12,571 nt of DNA from assembly GCA_002787855.1 (NCBI GenBank), contig PCVB01000010.1, positions 1 through 12,571 on the forward strand, read 5' to 3'. This DNA comes from Candidatus Zambryskibacteria bacterium CG11_big_fil_rev_8_21_14_0_20_42_18. GTDB taxonomy: Bacteria; Patescibacteriota; Minisyncoccia; Phycocordibacterales; Zambryskibacteraceae. Positions 1-6,605 of this stretch are shown piece by piece (the stretch's first letter is position 1; the number at the start of each line of letters is the position of its first letter). The notes under the pieces are model-generated. The model was not told the DNA's origin, did not search any database, and saw nothing but the letters and a program-made list of their open reading frames with translations. Made by a program: the position numbers and the translations under genes.

Positions 1-1117
1 ATAAGATGAAGTAACTGGAGATAAAGATGGTGATGAGACCAATCAAGGTCACTGTTGAAAGGACCGAGGGAGCAATTTGCTCGAGGGTTACACCCATAGC
101 CACCAGGATGAGTGAAAACTCGCTAATTTGGGCCGCCATCATCCCTGTCTGGAAGCTAGTTTTTTTGCGAAACCCGAGAGAGCCCATCACAATCAGTTGA
201 AGCAGGGGATTACCAATAAGGACAAAGAGGGAAAGGATAATGGCCGGGATAAGGATTTCCCCAAAGTCACTTACCACCATTCTGGTGCCAAGCAAGATAA
301 AGAAGGCCACAATGAAGAAGTCCCGCAAAGGCGCGAGACGGGCAGCGATTTCATGACGACTCGGCAAGGTTGCAAGGGCGACACCGGCAATGAGGGCCCC
401 TCCTTCGAGTGAGAAACCGATACTGGCAAAGAGGGCCGAGATCCCCATACCCCAGGCAATGGCAAAAAGAAAAAGAAGTTCTTGGGAACGAGTTAAATAT
501 GTATGGAGATGACGAATGATGTAATGAGAGAAGAGGAAGACCCCAATGGCCGAGATAACACCAAGGGCAAGAGTGCGCACCAGTTCGCCAACGTTGCCTT
601 GGGAACTAGCTACGAAGGGGATAGCGAAAAGTAAAATAATGGCAATTAGGTCTTGCAAGAGGAGAGACCCGATAGAGATTTTCACATAGAGCTTGTCCAG
701 GTCACCCTTATCAGAAAGCAGTTTAAGGACGATCACAGTGCTACTAAACGAAAGGGCGATACCGAGGTAAAGTGAGGTAACCCAATTAAAACCCAGAAGT
801 AAAGAAATCATCACTCCCATCCCTCCGGTCAAAAACACTTGAGCAAAGCCCGCTATAATTGAGGCTAATCCAAAATCACGAAGCACCTTTGGATTAAGGG
901 TTAGGCCGACGCTAAAAAGCAAGAAAGAGATCCCGAGTTGACTAAAGAGTTCAAGGGTTTCGATGTTATTAAAGAGACCTAGAGCGAATTGCCCAACGAG
1001 AAACCCAGTGATGATGTGGCCGACAATAAGAGGTTGGCGTAAGAGACGCATGAGAAGCGAGACGGCTGTAGCAACTCCGATAAGAAGTCCAATTTGTCCA
1101 AAGACATCAAGAGTCAT
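1..1117 (-). CDS. Kef-type (CPA2) cation/proton antiporter, C-terminus cut off by window edge
   Basis: Integral membrane antiporter that would exchange Na+ or K+ for protons across the cytoplasmic membrane. The reverse-strand frame is open from ATG at 1117 to the left edge, giving 372 residues. It is almost entirely hydrophobic, with 10 or more membrane segments. Family landmarks of the Na_H_Exchanger domain are visible: LRQPLIVGHIITGFLVG (residues 26-42), FSSTVIVLKLLSDKG (124-138), the membrane-embedded QD pair at 155-156, EGGALIAGVAL (238-248) and ISEFSLILVAMG (331-342). The transport domain is essentially complete here. Whether a regulatory RCK/TrkA domain follows cannot be seen, so KefB/KefC-like K+ efflux and Na+/H+ exchange stay undistinguished. 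A TATAAT box lies 6 bases upstream of the ATG, so the mRNA may be leaderless. The gene is divergent from the 1173 gene. Confidence 0.93.
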   Translation of the reverse strand, partial: MTLDVFGQIGLLIGVATAVSLLMRLLRQPLIVGHIITGFLVGQFALGLFNNIETLELFSQLGISFLLFSVGLTLNPKVLRDFGLASIIAGFAQVFLTGGMGVMISLLLGFNWVTSLYLGIALSFSSTVIVLKLLSDKGDLDKLYVKISIGSLLLQDLIAIILLFAIPFVASSQGNVGELVRTLALGVISAIGVFLFSHYIIRHLHTYLTRSQELLFLFAIAWGMGISALFASIGFSLEGGALIAGVALATLPSRHEIAARLAPLRDFFIVAFFILLGTRMVVSDFGEILIPAIILSLFVLIGNPLLQLIVMGSLGFRKKTSFQTGMMAAQISEFSLILVAMGVTLEQIAPSVLSTVTLIGLITIFISSYFIL

Positions 1118-1123
1118 AGAATT

Positions 1124-1129
1124 ATTATA
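1124..1129 (-). promoter_or_regulatory. -10 box (TATAAT) of the Kef-type antiporter gene
   Basis: On the minus strand a perfect TATAAT ends at 1124, and the antiporter ATG begins at 1117. Transcription from this box would start at or within a base or two of the A of the ATG, implying a leaderless mRNA. No good -35 hexamer is present at the usual spacing, so strength is uncertain. Confidence 0.45.
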
Positions 1130-1151
1130 TCGTACTTACTGACGAAAAAAC

Positions 1152-1157
1152 TATGAT
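1152..1157 (+). promoter_or_regulatory. Possible -10 box (TATGAT) for the 1173 gene
   Basis: TATGAT lies 15 bases upstream of the ATG at 1173. It would give an mRNA leader of about 8-10 bases with no clear Shine-Dalgarno sequence. The -35 region is poor, so this is a weak call. Confidence 0.3.
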
Positions 1158-1172
1158 AACATTGGGATAAGT

Positions 1173-1817
1173 ATGAGAGACTCGAAGATAAAACCTCTTG
1201 ATTTCAAATTATCTAGGTTAGATAAGGAGGAGTGGCAAGTTCTTAAAAAACTCTCAACTCCACAAAAAATCCAGGATTTTCTTAACTTACTCCCGTTTAA
1301 TTTTGAGAAGAGGGGACAGACCCACCGCTCTGTCAGGTATGCCTTAAAGCACAAACAGGCCCACTGCTTCGAAGGGGCACTTATTGCGGCTTCAGCTCTA
1401 TGGATAGGTGGGCGTAGGCCACTTCTTTTAGATCTGGTAACTGTGCCCGGGGACTTTGACCATGTAGTGGTGCTCTTCAAAGAAGACGGAGCTTGGGGGG
1501 CCATCTCCAAGACCAATCACGCAGTCTTGCGTTACCGCGAACCGGTTTATAGAAATGTCCGTGAATTGGTGATGTCATACTTCCATGAATATTTTCTGGA
1601 TAACGGCAAGAAAACTTTACGAACTTACTCTCGACCTTTTGATCTCTCGAGATTGAGTACAGACTGGCTTATAACAGAAGACGATCTCGTTAGTTTGGCT
1701 CACAAACTCGACCGTTCTCCACATCAAAAAATTCTTTCTCTAAGGCAAATTAAGAATTTACGTAAAGCCGAAGAAGTTGAAATCAAAGCTGGCAAAATAG
1801 TGGAATATAAAAAATAA
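1173..1817 (+). CDS. Transglutaminase/papain-like hypothetical protein
   Basis: Soluble protein of 214 residues, without signal peptide or membrane segment. It shows the layout of a transglutaminase-like (papain-fold) domain: a Cys at the start of a helix (QAHCFEGALIAASAL, Cys65), a His after a hydrophobic strand (DFDHVVVLF, His97) and a polar residue soon after (GAISKTNHAVLRYREP, Asn115), in the Cys-His-Asp/Asn order of that fold. The second half (RELVMSYFHEYF, residues 130-141, then LRTYSRPFDL) recalls a widespread uncharacterised bacterial family, recognised from memory. The substrate is unknown; peptidase, amidase or a non-catalytic role are all possible. ATG at 1173 is the only sensible start. 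It stops 6 bases before the convergent MFS gene's stop codon, with no terminator hairpin between them. Confidence 0.8.
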   Translation: MRDSKIKPLDFKLSRLDKEEWQVLKKLSTPQKIQDFLNLLPFNFEKRGQTHRSVRYALKHKQAHCFEGALIAASALWIGGRRPLLLDLVTVPGDFDHVVVLFKEDGAWGAISKTNHAVLRYREPVYRNVRELVMSYFHEYFLDNGKKTLRTYSRPFDLSRLSTDWLITEDDLVSLAHKLDRSPHQKILSLRQIKNLRKAEEVEIKAGKIVEYKK

Positions 1818-1823
1818 TTCCAG

Positions 1824-2972
1824 TTATTTGGTATCCTTTAAAAGCAAAGTTTCTTTCAATCCGTAGATCACAGCAATTACTAGAACGTAAAATATTTTAT
1901 CCAGAGAAAAGAAGGAGAGCAGTAAGATACCGAAGATGGCTGCCAAAATAATACTAACTGGGCGAGTCAGACGAAAAATACTTATCAGTCTAGTATCGCT
2001 GGCATCGACCTGTTTGAAGAAATAACTTTCGGTCATGACCTCTATAAGACTGGCCCCCACTCTTGAAAGAAAAAGAATAAACATCCACACAAAAAATGCT
2101 TTGCCTAAAAATGGCATTGCTAATAAGGAAAGGGCGGTGATAATGAAACCGATACTCATGATCTCTTTCTCTCCATAGAAACGGTCAGCGAGCTCACCAG
2201 CTGGCCACTGAAAAATGATAAACGGAAGAAGCATCACGGTGAAAATGATACCAAGCTCCGACCATGTAAAACCAATGATGCTGTGAAGATAGATGGGGGT
2301 ATAGATCACCATAAAGGCAAAGAAAAATTCCAGCGCAAGTCTGGCTAAGGTGATGCGACGAATATTTTTCGTTTGCCACCAAACGCTGAATGGCAGAAAC
2401 ATATGCTGGGGATGGAGACCGTGCCATTTGGGCATATGAGATTTGAAAGATGAGAGGACAAGTAAAACTGGCGGAATAAGAAGAGTGGCGGCCACGATGT
2501 AGACAAGATCAAAGGCGTTGTCTAGAGCAAAGACCGCTAAGACAAACGGTCCCATGGTTAGACCTAGGTTGAAGAAGGTGAAATATACCCCACGCACCTC
2601 ACCGGTATTCTCGTTTTTAGAAAGTTCTTCTAGAAAAATATCCAGATAATAATAAATGATGAACAAAATACTTGAATAAACCACAAAAGAGATAAGGACA
2701 ACTTGTGACGTTTGAGCCAAGCCCATGCCGAGGGTAGAAGCTATCGCTAAAAGCAGGAAGAAGAGAAGCAAGATACGTTTTCCGAACAACTCTATAAGTT
2801 TCGGCGCCAATAAGAAAAGTATGACGTTGCCCAAAGCTCCTATAAGAAAAAGGAGACTGACAATATCGGGTTTAAAAAAGTTACCAAGAAGAGAAGAGTT
2901 TATGTAAAGGATAGTACCGTAGTGAATCGAGACAAAAGTAGTAACGGTAAAGATCGGTATAAATCTAGTCAT
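1824..2972 (-). CDS. Major facilitator superfamily (MFS) transporter
   Basis: Polytopic membrane protein of 382 residues with about 12 hydrophobic segments in two halves, separated by a basic cytoplasmic loop near residues 176-207 (KSHMPKWHGLHPQH and following). The second half carries a recognisable MFS motif-A loop, PAGELADRFYGEKE (257-270). The equivalent loop of the first half is degenerate (APKLIELFGKR, 56-66). The length is normal for a short 12-helix MFS carrier. Nothing in the sequence identifies the substrate; efflux of a drug or metabolite is the usual guess for such proteins. ATG at 2972 fits the first membrane segment. The only purine-rich match is AGG about 14 bases upstream, too far to be a good ribosome binding site. 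It has its own promoter and a structured leader, so it need not depend on rnj read-through. Confidence 0.9.
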   Translation of the reverse strand: MTRFIPIFTVTTFVSIHYGTILYINSSLLGNFFKPDIVSLLFLIGALGNVILFLLAPKLIELFGKRILLLFFLLLAIASTLGMGLAQTSQVVLISFVVYSSILFIIYYYLDIFLEELSKNENTGEVRGVYFTFFNLGLTMGPFVLAVFALDNAFDLVYIVAATLLIPPVLLVLSSFKSHMPKWHGLHPQHMFLPFSVWWQTKNIRRITLARLALEFFFAFMVIYTPIYLHSIIGFTWSELGIIFTVMLLPFIIFQWPAGELADRFYGEKEIMSIGFIITALSLLAMPFLGKAFFVWMFILFLSRVGASLIEVMTESYFFKQVDASDTRLISIFRLTRPVSIILAAIFGILLLSFFSLDKIFYVLVIAVIYGLKETLLLKDTK

Positions 2973-2994
2973 TGATATAAGTATAACCTAAAAT

Positions 2995-3026
2995 GCAAAG
3001 TGCCCACCTTGCGGAGAGCACCTTGC
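2995..3026 (-). promoter_or_regulatory. Structured 5' leader of the MFS gene with two alternative hairpins
   Basis: In the minus-strand RNA the segment 3026-3018 reads GCAAGGUGC and 3003-2995 reads GCACUUUGC. They pair over 9 bp with one G-U wobble and a 14-base loop. A second copy of GCAAGGU at 3012-3006 can instead pair with ACUUUGC (3001-2995) as a 7-bp stem with loop GGGC, followed by AUUUU. The two pairings exclude each other. The predicted transcription start (about 3026-3028) puts the first arm at the very 5' end of the mRNA. The wobble pairs only in the minus-strand RNA, not in the opposite one. No known riboswitch class is recognised. Confidence 0.4.
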
Positions 3027-3032
3027 CCTTTA

Positions 3033-3062
3033 AATATATACCACAGGCCATTTGTCTGTCAA
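3033..3062 (-). promoter_or_regulatory. sigma70-type promoter of the MFS gene
   Basis: On the minus strand a consensus -35 TTGACA (3062-3057) is followed after 18 bases by TATATT (3038-3033), or after 16 bases by TATATA (3040-3035). This is the best promoter match in the left half of the window. It gives a leader of about 55 bases before the MFS ATG. The -35 and spacer are flanked by a perfect 7-bp inverted repeat (3041-3047 and 3077-3083). Confidence 0.7.
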
Positions 3063-3083
3063 GCAAAAATAGGAGACCTGTGG
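3041..3083. repeat. Inverted repeat CCACAGG...CCTGTGG around the MFS -35 element
   Basis: CCACAGG at 3041-3047 and CCTGTGG at 3077-3083 are perfect inverted copies separated by 29 bases. They enclose the -35 box and most of the spacer of the MFS promoter, and the left arm abuts the -10 box. This placement would suit a repressor or activator binding as a dimer, but 7-bp arms this far apart can also occur by chance. Confidence 0.3.
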
Positions 3084-3090
3084 ATAACTC

Positions 3091-4866
3091 TTAGACCCCC
3101 AAAATAACGGGTATAACTAAGGGTGCTTTGGCAGTTTTTTGGAAGAGAAAACGAGAAACATCTTCTGTCACAGCATTCTTAGCATAATCAAAATTGATCG
3201 GATTAGAACCTACAGTAGTACTTTCAATCGAACGCTTGATAACCTGTCGTGCTTCGGATAGAAGCTCCTGAGACTCTCGCAGATAGACAAAACCTCTTGC
3301 TATAATGTCTGGCGACTTCTTTAGGTGTCCGGTACGAGTGTTGACGAGAGCAATAACGACGAAGATGCCGTCTTCTGCAAGCATCTTTCTGTCTCGAATA
3401 ACAACCTCGGAGATATTTCCAATAGAGAGACCTTCCACCACTAAATCTCCAGCAGGCGCTTTCTCTGCGAGTTTAACAAACTTGGTACCCTTATCTTGAA
3501 TCTCGATGATACTGCCATTATCTGGAACAATAATATTTTCACGAGGACAACCGAGTGAGGCTGCTAGTTCCGCATGAATCTTTAACATGAAGTGATGTCC
3601 ATGTATTGGCATAAAGAATTTATAAGGAATCTGCTTGTGTAGCCACTCAGTTTCCCCGCGTTTACCATGACCAGAGGTGTGAACATCTGAATCTAGATAG
3701 GTGATAATTTTGGAATCGTTACGATACAGATTGTCTTTAAGCTTAGAGATGGCACGCTCATTCCCAGGGATAACGGAAGAAGAGAGAACCACGGTGTCAG
3801 AGCTTTCTAGACGAATAAATTTGTGTGTTCTATTAGACATACGCATTAGGGCGGCGTATTCCTCTCCTTGAGCACCGGTGGTGATAATCATAATCTTATT
3901 AGGGGGATACTTGGTAATATCTTCAATAGGATTAATGTGACTTACATCCACAAGATTGAGATGTTTGATAATCTCAACGTTAGTTTTCATACTTCTGCCC
4001 TCAATAAAAACTCTTCTAGAGTGGTGTTTAGCTATCTTAATAAACTCAATAACTCTCTCCACCTGGGAAGCAAAGGTAGCCAGAATGATACGACCAGACG
4101 CCGCCGCGGTAATAGCGTCAATATTTTTTAAAATATGTTTTTCAGAAGGCGACCAACCTCCTTTCTCGATACCCGTTGAGTCCATACTAAAAAGGATGAC
4201 TTTCCTATCTTTAAACTCTTTGTAATGATCAAACTCCTTTTCATCAGGAACTCCATCTTCATTTTCTATACGAACATCTCCAGTGCTTACAATGTCTCCA
4301 TAAGGAGTTTCGATAATAACGCCAGTAGAATCAGGGATAGAGTGTGATACTCCAAAGAAACGGATTTTAAGGTCTTTTGAAATCGGAATAGATTTATCGC
4401 TGGCGTCCACTATTCTGATATCAAGTGGAGGAAGTTGAGGAAACTCTGATTGACGTTTTTGGATAAGCAGGGAGCCAAACTCGCGGGTATAGATGGGCGG
4501 ATTGCCTAGGCGACCTATGACATAAGGAATACCCCCAATGTGGTCGAGGTGGCCGTGGGTTATCACTACGGCACGAATCTTCTCTTTTCTTTTTTCTAAA
4601 TATTCTATGTTAGCTAGGATATAGTCTACTCCGGGAGTCTCGTGGTCAGTGAATTTAATGCCGATATCTGCAATGACAATATCGTCCCCATACTCAATAA
4701 CGGTCATGTTTCGACCAATCTCCTCAACACCTCCGAGAGGAATAATCCTGATGTTGCCTTCTCCTAAGGGGGGGATAACGTCATTAGGTTTTTTAACTGT
4801 TAGAGGTGTATTGTTGCGTCTGCGAATATTCTTGTATCGCATACCACTAGAAAATGAATTGTTCAT
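3091..4866 (-). CDS. rnj: Ribonuclease J (metallo-beta-lactamase/beta-CASP RNase)
   Basis: Cytoplasmic RNase that in this family combines 5'-3' exonuclease and endonuclease activity for mRNA decay and rRNA maturation. The 591 residues contain the two-zinc motif HGHLDH (104-109), further metal ligands in GVSHS (His175) and STGDV (Asp197), the beta-CASP motif TSGHG (397-401), IHGHH (421-425) and a full C-terminal domain. Relative to Bacillus RNase J1 (about 555 residues) the excess is a basic N-terminal extension: residues 1-37 precede the first core strand (NIRIIPLGGVEEIG). Some core motifs differ from the Bacillus/Thermus forms as I recall them: FASQVERV for FASN(I/V)HR, MDSTGIE for SDSTNAE, and HGHH for HGE. 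ATG at 4866 has only a weak AGAAAG upstream; Met9 is a possible alternative start. The gene is monocistronic by appearance, with a leader of about 130 bases. Confidence 0.96.
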   Translation of the reverse strand: MNNSFSSGMRYKNIRRRNNTPLTVKKPNDVIPPLGEGNIRIIPLGGVEEIGRNMTVIEYGDDIVIADIGIKFTDHETPGVDYILANIEYLEKRKEKIRAVVITHGHLDHIGGIPYVIGRLGNPPIYTREFGSLLIQKRQSEFPQLPPLDIRIVDASDKSIPISKDLKIRFFGVSHSIPDSTGVIIETPYGDIVSTGDVRIENEDGVPDEKEFDHYKEFKDRKVILFSMDSTGIEKGGWSPSEKHILKNIDAITAAASGRIILATFASQVERVIEFIKIAKHHSRRVFIEGRSMKTNVEIIKHLNLVDVSHINPIEDITKYPPNKIMIITTGAQGEEYAALMRMSNRTHKFIRLESSDTVVLSSSVIPGNERAISKLKDNLYRNDSKIITYLDSDVHTSGHGKRGETEWLHKQIPYKFFMPIHGHHFMLKIHAELAASLGCPRENIIVPDNGSIIEIQDKGTKFVKLAEKAPAGDLVVEGLSIGNISEVVIRDRKMLAEDGIFVVIALVNTRTGHLKKSPDIIARGFVYLRESQELLSEARQVIKRSIESTTVGSNPINFDYAKNAVTEDVSRFLFQKTAKAPLVIPVILGV

Positions 4867-4956
4867 GATTATTCGATCTTTCTAAATTTTATTGATTAAT
4901 ATTTTCCTAATAATTTCCGAACAATAAGTTAGGACTAGATCAGGAGTTGTTACCTT

Positions 4957-4976
4957 TTCGGCACAATTCGGCACAA
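4957..4976. repeat. Tandem direct repeat 2 x TTCGGCACAA
   Basis: Two perfect, abutting 10-bp copies at 4957-4966 and 4967-4976 lie in the RNase J leader as read on the minus strand. In that RNA each copy gives a CCGAA, and either could pair with the single UUCGG further downstream (minus-strand complement of 4918-4922). A pair of DNA operator half-sites is an equally good reading. Confidence 0.6.
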
Positions 4977-4993
4977 AACCGAGCGTGTAAACG

Positions 4994-5007
4994 ACAATAT
5001 TTATTGT
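4994..5007. promoter_or_regulatory. Palindrome ACAATA-TT-TATTGT over the RNase J -10 region
   Basis: A perfect 6-bp inverted repeat with a 2-base spacer overlaps the predicted -10 box (5003-5008) and start point of the RNase J promoter. It is operator-like in position. Because it is made of A/T-rich sequence that also forms the -10 element, chance is a fair alternative. Confidence 0.4.
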
Positions 5008-5030
5008 ACATGAAGCATATTTTATTTCAA
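5003..5030 (-). promoter_or_regulatory. Predicted RNase J promoter
   Basis: Minus strand: TTGAAA (5030-5025), 16-base spacer, TACAAT (5008-5003). It predicts a start near 4996 and a 5' leader of about 130 bases, long for this gene-dense window. Its -35 overlaps the -35 proposed for the divergent epimerase fusion gene, so the two promoters could compete. Confidence 0.5.
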
Positions 5031-5054
5031 GTCAATCAGACTGGACTTTAAGAT
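5026..5054 (+). promoter_or_regulatory. Weak predicted promoter of the epimerase fusion gene
   Basis: TTCAAG (5026-5031), 17-base spacer, TAAGAT (5049-5054). Both hexamers are only fair matches. The implied leader of about 24 bases contains the TGAGG ribosome binding site at 5071-5075. Confidence 0.35.
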
Positions 5055-5084
5055 CATTTTCAACCAAAATTGAGGCTTAACTAT

Positions 5085-6524
5085 ATGACAGACAAGAAGA
5101 CTATCTTAGTAACTGGAGGGGCAGGGTTTATCGGCTCCCATCTCTGTAAACGACTTGCCTTGAATGGGCATCAAGTTATTTCTCTAGACAACTACTTCAC
5201 GGGCTCTCGCGACAATCATGTAAAGGGAGTTGAATACCGAGATGGTCATACAAAAGAGATAGAAAAACATATAACTGAAAAACCTGATCTAATCTATCAC
5301 CTAGGAGAATATTCTAGGGTAGAGCAAAGTATTTTCGAACCGGAAATTGTAGAAGATTTTAATGTGGTAGGTACTAAAGCAGTATTAGAATTTTGGCAAA
5401 AACATGGAGGAAAATTAGTTTATGCTGGCTCATCAACAAAATTTGGTGATGGTGGATTGGCCCGTGAGAAAACACCTTATGCTTCAACAAAAGCAAAAAA
5501 TTCGGAGCTTGTGAAAGAGTGTGGAGAAAAATATTCTTTACCGTACGCTATAACTTATTTCTATAACGTTTATGGACCAGGAGAACGTTTTGGAGCCTAC
5601 GGTACGGTTATCGAAATATTTAAAAAAATGTATCTACAGGGCTCACCAATTACTGTTACCTCACCAGGTACACAAGAAAGAAATTTCACTCATGTAGAAG
5701 ATATTGTAGATGGGTTAGTGCTAGTCGGTGAAAGAGGAGATGGGGATGAGTTTGGTTTAGGAAATGATCAATCTTTTACAATGTTGGAAGTGGCAAAACT
5801 TTTTGGTAGTCCCATAGTAATGCTTCCTCCTAGAGGAGCTAACAGAATGCAATCAGATCTAGATACAAGAAAATCTCGCGAACTCGGCTGGAAACCTAGG
5901 CATTCATTAGAAGATTACATAACAAAATTTACACATAAATTTCAGAGAGGGAAAATCAGAGAGAAACGTGTTTTATTGTTTTCTACCACATTTTATCCTG
6001 TTTCAGGTATAGCTGAAGATGCTTTTGTTGAATTAGCAAAAAAAATGCCTGAAATAGAATTTGATGTTGTTACCACAAAGTTCACCTCTGTATCTAAAGA
6101 TATTGGTTGTATCAGTAATATACACATACACACGGTGGGTATCGGATATTCATTTGATAAATATTTGCTTCCATTCTTAGGATATTTCCAAGCCAAAAAG
6201 CTCCACAAAAAATATTCCTACCTCTTCATATGGTCGCTTTTAGCAAGTTATGCAGCTCTGGCAGGACTACTTACCAAAAAAAGAACTGGGCTACCACTAC
6301 TTATTACTCTAGCTGATCAAAACATAGAAAATCTTTCGAGATTTAAACTCTTTATGCTTAATTTAATTCTATCTGATACTGATCGGGTATACGGTTCACC
6401 ATCTCAGAAACACCATATTAACAATAATATCCCATCTCTCCTATACAATCACTCTTTAGGAAATGGAGACGCCCTAGCTAACCAATTAGGTTATTCTTAC
6501 AATGAAATTATATTTAATCATTAG
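5085..6524 (+). CDS. NAD-dependent sugar epimerase/dehydratase fused to a GT4-like half glycosyltransferase
   Basis: Two-part protein of 479 residues. Residues 5-285 form an extended short-chain dehydrogenase of the UDP-glucose epimerase/dehydratase group: GGAGFIG (11-17) binds NAD, Asp35 ends the second strand (NAD preference), and the catalytic set is Ser116/Ser117 with Tyr132 and Lys136 (YASTK). NVYGPGERFG (161-170) and RNFTHVEDIVDG (199-210) are also typical. After a basic linker (286-294), residues 295-479 begin VLLFSTTFYPVSGIAEDAFVEL-like, the first Rossmann strand and helix of a GT4/GT-B glycosyltransferase, then end after about 185 residues. The second GT-B domain, which binds the nucleotide sugar, is absent. 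A role in surface polysaccharide synthesis is inferred. ATG at 5085 is preferred over an in-frame TTG at 5070, because TGAGG lies 9 bases before the ATG. The gene looks AT-richer than its neighbours. Confidence 0.85.
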   Translation: MTDKKTILVTGGAGFIGSHLCKRLALNGHQVISLDNYFTGSRDNHVKGVEYRDGHTKEIEKHITEKPDLIYHLGEYSRVEQSIFEPEIVEDFNVVGTKAVLEFWQKHGGKLVYAGSSTKFGDGGLAREKTPYASTKAKNSELVKECGEKYSLPYAITYFYNVYGPGERFGAYGTVIEIFKKMYLQGSPITVTSPGTQERNFTHVEDIVDGLVLVGERGDGDEFGLGNDQSFTMLEVAKLFGSPIVMLPPRGANRMQSDLDTRKSRELGWKPRHSLEDYITKFTHKFQRGKIREKRVLLFSTTFYPVSGIAEDAFVELAKKMPEIEFDVVTTKFTSVSKDIGCISNIHIHTVGIGYSFDKYLLPFLGYFQAKKLHKKYSYLFIWSLLASYAALAGLLTKKRTGLPLLITLADQNIENLSRFKLFMLNLILSDTDRVYGSPSQKHHINNNIPSLLYNHSLGNGDALANQLGYSYNEIIFNH

Positions 6525-6529
6525 GCGAG

Positions 6530-6557
6530 TTGATTTATTTTAGTACTGTTGTATAAT
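6530..6557 (+). promoter_or_regulatory. Promoter of the 76-residue orphan gene
   Basis: TTGATT (6530-6535), 16-base spacer, consensus TATAAT (6552-6557). The start would be near 6564, giving a leader of about 42 bases with a strong ribosome binding site. It begins 5 bases after the stop of the fusion gene, so the small gene can be expressed on its own. Confidence 0.65.
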
Positions 6558-6605
6558 AGATTTGTTTATTTGAATGATCTTTTCAATCAACGGAAGAGGT
6601 GCAAC

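Noticed and set aside
128..412. 94-residue plus-strand ORF opposite the antiporter gene
   Set aside because: It lies wholly antisense to an unmistakable membrane antiporter. Its translation is a low-complexity, charged shadow of the hydrophobic codons on the other strand, with no start signal.
1151..1516. 121-residue minus-strand ORF over the transglutaminase-like gene
   Set aside because: It is antisense to the better frame, which has coherent motifs (HCFEGA, DFDHVVVLF). The reverse product shows no domain and no ribosome binding site.
3063..3090. Rho-independent terminator directly after RNase J
   Set aside because: A T-run (TATTTTTG on the minus strand) follows the stop, but no stable stem precedes it; only direct copies of GGTCT are seen.
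4957..4976. Start of a CRISPR array or an insertion-sequence end
   Set aside because: There are only two abutting 10-bp copies without spacers, no terminal inverted repeats and no transposase or cas gene in the window.
5070..5084. TTG start at 5070 for the epimerase fusion
   Set aside because: The TGAGG ribosome binding site at 5071-5075 would lie within the coding region, and it is well placed for ATG 5085. The shorter product begins like other family members.
6549..6605. TTG start at 6549 for the small orphan gene
   Set aside because: The TTG immediately precedes the predicted -10 box, so it would not be transcribed; the strong GGAAGAGG points to ATG 6606.
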